Below, piece after piece: positions 60,747 through 64,000 of a DNA stretch of 64,000 nucleotides. A program made the position numbers and the translations under genes. Under the pieces are notes generated by a model, which saw only the letters and a program-made list of their open reading frames with translations, was not told the origin of the DNA and made no database searches. The stretch comes from Trichobilharzia szidati (taxonomy: Eukaryota > Platyhelminthes > Trematoda > Strigeidida > Schistosomatidae), in NCBI GenBank assembly GCA_944472155.2, contig OX235273.1:32337204-32401203 (forward strand), in the 5' to 3' direction. How positions within the stretch are numbered: the first letter of the stretch is position 1; each line of letters begins with the position of its first letter.

Positions 60747-60809
60747 GCACGGTGTATGTGAGTAGTCAGCTTCAAGTTGACAGTAAACAGTTCTTCACAG
60801 TAAACGACA

Positions 60810-61426
60810 ATGCAGATGTTCACTGTATGTTAGAATACTCTGGTTGTATAATATTGTATGCCTTCCTTCCTGATGGGCATTTTCATTTCAGCTCGTCTTA
60901 GTTGTACTCGTTGCATCACTGGGATTCGAAATGGGAGGTAAGTCTTCCTCCTGCGTCTCCTCCTGCTCCTCTTCCTACTCCACGTCATCATCAACCTCAT
61001 CATGACCATGATCACTCGTTGACATAAGAGAAGAGATAGACAATGCAGACAGACAAATAACACATTCACTCAGTAGAAATGATGTCATTACATGCTACCT
61101 TAGTTGATGAGACAATGAATGAAGGAGTGACTGAGTTGGTGATAGAGTGAGTCAGTGGGTCAGTGAGTGAGTGAGTGAGTGAGTGAGTGAGTGGATGTAT
61201 GAAGCAAGTAATGACTGAGTATTTAATTGTGGTGTTTTGTTGTTTTGTGATTTCAGTTATTGCAGGTCCAGTTCCAGAACCAGCAGCGGCAGCGGCAGCA
61301 GCAAACAGTGGTTGTGCTGGCTGTCCTGGTGGATGCCCTAAATGCCGTGGAGGGTGTTGTGGATGCCGTGGATGCCGAGGTGGAAATTGTCCAGGTGGCT
61401 GCTGTAAAGGCTGCCGAAGACATTAA
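60810..61426 (+). CDS. Secreted Cys/Gly-rich small peptide, copy 3
   Basis: Exons are 60810-60824, 60892-60937 and 61257-61426, with the same splice sites as copy 1. The product is 76 residues. The signal peptide and all 12 cysteines with their spacing are conserved. Exon 3 carries four extra alanine codons (seven Ala after PVPEP instead of three), and the Pro after the first Cys is Ala. The extra codons are GCG/GCA units and look like replication slippage. The frame, TATA box and poly(A) signal are intact. Confidence 0.8.
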
Positions 61427-61579
61427 ACATTAACGCAGCAGACATCAATTGACTAATTAAACAGAACACCTCATTATTCAAACAAGCTTTCCTGCGTGAA
61501 GAAAATACTGTCATCATTGATCTGAAGACGGTGGACAATGTGTACTTTTAGATAGATATCCTCTGTACAACTTACTAAT

Positions 61580-61585
61580 AATAAA
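61580..61585 (+). terminator. Poly(A) signal, peptide gene copy 3
   Basis: AATAAA, 154 nt after the stop codon as in copy 1. Confidence 0.7.
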
Positions 61586-62519
61586 TACACTTGCATTATC
61601 CAAATCACACCTTTCAGACTTCTTCTTTTTCACTCAATTGTCTGTCAATCAGCGAAGCTCTGATTCTCCACTCCCCTCCCCTCCCGCTCACCGAAATTAG
61701 CATCCAACCATCTTGTGTAAATTCCTCTGTGTTTCAACCAGATACTTCGTTGCTTCATCGGTTGGTCATTTAGTCAGTGAGACAGTTCGTCAGGCTGTTG
61801 GCCAGTCGAGTAGGCGTGCAGTCAGCCAGTGTGAGTGGGAGAGAGGGAGTGAGAAAGCCAGTAAGTGGCTAAGTAAGGGAGGGGGAGTGAGTAAGTAAAT
61901 GAGTGAGTGAGTCATGTAGTGGGTTGGTCAGCTGGTCAGTGAATGATGTTGCGTGTTGATTTCTGCCAGTTGAATTGAGGCATAAATCTCTGCTGAATGG
62001 AATTTAAAGCATACGAAAATATGATTCAGATATTCGGTCAAATAAACCAGCATCCATCCAAAATGGTCAGTCAGCCATTCAGTAGTCAGGCAGGCGGGCA
62101 GTCAGTCAGTCAGTAAGCACGTAAGCACGTTTTCAAATCGTTAAGAAGGTAATTTTGTTATAAGTTCAGATAAATCTTGTTCTATATAAGTGGAGTAATT
62201 GTTTTGTATTTGGGTATCTTGTAGTTTTTTTGGCATGCTACACAGTTTACCTTATGGATTGGTTTCCCTAATTCAAACCGAATTACCTTCTCTTTGGTCA
62301 TTACGATTTTTATGGGTGAAATTTATATGGCGTTTCCTGTTTTAAAAATCGTGGGGAACACAATCATCCTACGAGTGGACGAAAAATAGTTATCCAAATC
62401 TTATCCTGATTTTACACACTAATATCAGCCAAAATTACAGTCTACAATACAAAACTGTTTGCAATGAATTTTGAAGTAGGGAGAATTCGCCGCAAGGGTG
62501 CTCTTATGAACATGTATGT

Positions 62520-62700
62520 TTATATATATACAGTTTATATTCATTAATCAATCACGGAGTGTGTGATTTTTGTTTACATCAAACGGCCAAAAATAGCATG
62601 TTCAAATAGATATATTGTTTTCTGTTGCTAATGGCGAATTGAACTGTGGGCATATGTGGGTATCATATTCCGTTGGAACACATTGTGTGATCAAACCGCC
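62520..62700 (-). repeat. 83-bp-family repeat, minus orientation, right of unit 3
   Basis: CAATCACGGAGTGTGTGATTTTTG, ATAGCATGTTCAAATAGATATA and TCTGTTGCTAATGGCGAATTG are the reverse complement of the repeat at the left edge of unit 3. The peptide unit is thus bracketed by inverted repeats. Confidence 0.75.
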
Positions 62701-62825
62701 GCAGTGTAATGCTCTACGGATGAGGTGGATGGATAAATAGTGTTAATGAGTACTGAGATAATGTTTAGGCTTTGTACCAGTGTCACTGAATACTTTTAAC
62801 CGAATCAAAGCAGTGAATTTCGGAA

Positions 62826-63050
62826 ATGTCGGGAAATGCGTATGTGACATCCAATATGGGTAACGATGTGTTACACCAGGAAGATGTCAACAGCAAAGTA
62901 GGTGCATACTCTGAACTAGTACAATGCCTATGCCACACCCGCTGTGTAGGTGATCCGAATATTCTTTATCTACATAGAAATAAGATGAAATATATTGCCG
63001 CACTACATAACGCGGATTCACACCAATCAGTCACTCCTAGTCAGATGTGA
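62826..63050 (+). CDS. Hypothetical 74-residue ORF
   Basis: An ATG-initiated ORF begins MSGNAYVTSNMGN and ends with TGA. A donor-like AAA|gtaggtgc lies inside it, so it could be a first exon instead. No domain, signal peptide or duplicate elsewhere was seen. It may be chance. Confidence 0.15.
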   Translation: MSGNAYVTSNMGNDVLHQEDVNSKVGAYSELVQCLCHTRCVGDPNILYLHRNKMKYIAALHNADSHQSVTPSQM

Positions 63051-63054
63051 TCCT

Positions 63055-64000
63055 AAAGTCAGATGGTCATGCTTATTAAGTACACAGTAACTAACTATCA
63101 CCGTTCATTAGCTGATGATAAGAATGAAGAAAACATACGTGTCTTTGTTATTTACCCACGTAAATAAACACCGATTAATTTTAACACCGTCAATAGCCGT
63201 TAATCATCATGTATGTATTCATACTGTTACTGAGGTTATCTCACATATTGACACAGCGATTCTCGTTGAGGAATGCTCATATTCACCATAGAATGCTTCA
63301 TTCTACACAATAACAGTGAATAATGTGATGATGGCTTGAGGTTGGACACTGCATTCAACAAATGATATTCCACATAGTCCATACCTCAGAACACGACACA
63401 GATTAATGGACGCGTACAGTTGAATGACATTAATTGACATGAGACCAATGGAAAAATTTACCACTTGAACGTCATCAATCGAGTTATCCATACTACCACA
63501 TGCGAATCTGTGGACAAAAGCAATCTCTTTGTGCTTATTTATGTGTGTCTGTAACTGTCACCACTGTCTAATCACTGAGCTTAGGTAGTTACAAGTGGGT
63601 TTAATACTCTGTGAGATTACTCTCAGTTGGTCTGTCACATAGAATACATCCCCACCGAATTTTGATTGTTTTGATTGACGCTGATTAATTCAGTCCATGA
63701 GATGATGATGACAGACTGTTTGTCTTACCAAGTACACTATAATACAGTACACCTGTCGACTCAGTTGACACTCGGAAGACATGGTTTATTTCGTGTGTAT
63801 TCATGTTGTTACTGCGCTTGTCTCATTTACATTGATAGAGTCATTCACTGTGTTCGAATGCTTTCATTCACAGTCGAATATTTCATTAAACTCAATGATA
63901 GTAGCTAATGGAGTGATTACTAAACTATTCCTCTTGTACGTCTAACGAAGGTTAACATTTTCCTCTGTTTTCAAGTGTTGTTTGTGATTCTGTCACACAT
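63055..64000. other. No supported gene
   Basis: Short ORFs only, no recognisable repeat or splice structure. Confidence 0.4.

Larger units (their letters stand above)
59080..62130 (+). repeat. Third copy of the peptide-gene unit (direct repeat of 42029-45029)
   Basis: It aligns with the left palindrome arm from AATCTGTGCC to GTAAGCACGTAAGCACGT and stops there, whereas the palindrome arms continue for another 2.4 kb. It carries an extra 85-bp repeat unit at 59118-59203. In several places it matches copy 2 rather than copy 1. Confidence 0.95.

Noticed and set aside
1..64000. Bacterial-type features (operons, ribosome binding sites, CRISPR arrays)
   Set aside because: The window is clearly eukaryotic: spliced genes, poly(A) signals and animal retroelements, with no regular spacer-repeat arrays.

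Overview
The window is AT-rich eukaryotic DNA, most likely from a trematode flatworm of the schistosome kind. The evidence is the combination of degenerate CR1-like, RTE-like and Penelope-like retroelements, tRNA-derived SINEs with a decayed hammerhead core (Smα-like), a Bel/Pao LTR element, and genes built from very small exons that resemble schistosome micro-exon genes (MEGs). No rRNA, functional tRNA, CRISPR array or bacterial feature was seen. All exon models were assembled by eye from splice sites and reading phase, and none is backed by transcript data.

Layout. 1-3.7 kb: a decayed CR1-like element on the minus strand. 5.06-15.3 kb: a minus-strand MEG-like gene with a TATA box, a signal-peptide exon, a chain of 9-80 nt exons and a 97-nt last exon; a degenerate Penelope-like element (PLE) lies in one of its introns. 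15.3-18.6 kb: a tandem repeat plus an inverted copy of the gene's promoter and signal exon. 18.7-22.6 kb: a second, weaker MEG-like candidate on the minus strand. 23.5-33 kb: mainly repeats (a PLE fragment, SINEs, palindromic PLE tails, an 83-bp repeat). 34.6-36.2 kb: the 3' part of a minus-strand membrane-protein gene with microexons, two of which look mutually exclusive. 37.5-41 kb: two divergent PLE pieces, an RTE fragment and a SINE.

42.0-62.1 kb is the most structured part. A near-perfect palindrome of about 11.7 kb (arms of about 5.0 kb, loop 1.7 kb) carries two divergent copies of a small three-exon gene for a secreted Cys/Gly-rich peptide. A third copy lies in a further 3-kb direct repeat. 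Each copy has a TATA box, two introns and a poly(A) signal, and the coding frames are intact. Between the second and third copies sits a complete, very young Bel/Pao-type LTR element (323-bp LTRs differing at one base, 5-bp target duplication). It has one gag-like ORF and no pol, and it is inserted into an older PLE whose reading frame is restored when the insertion is removed.

The host genes here all appear to make small secreted or membrane proteins. The rest is mobile elements and locus-specific duplications.
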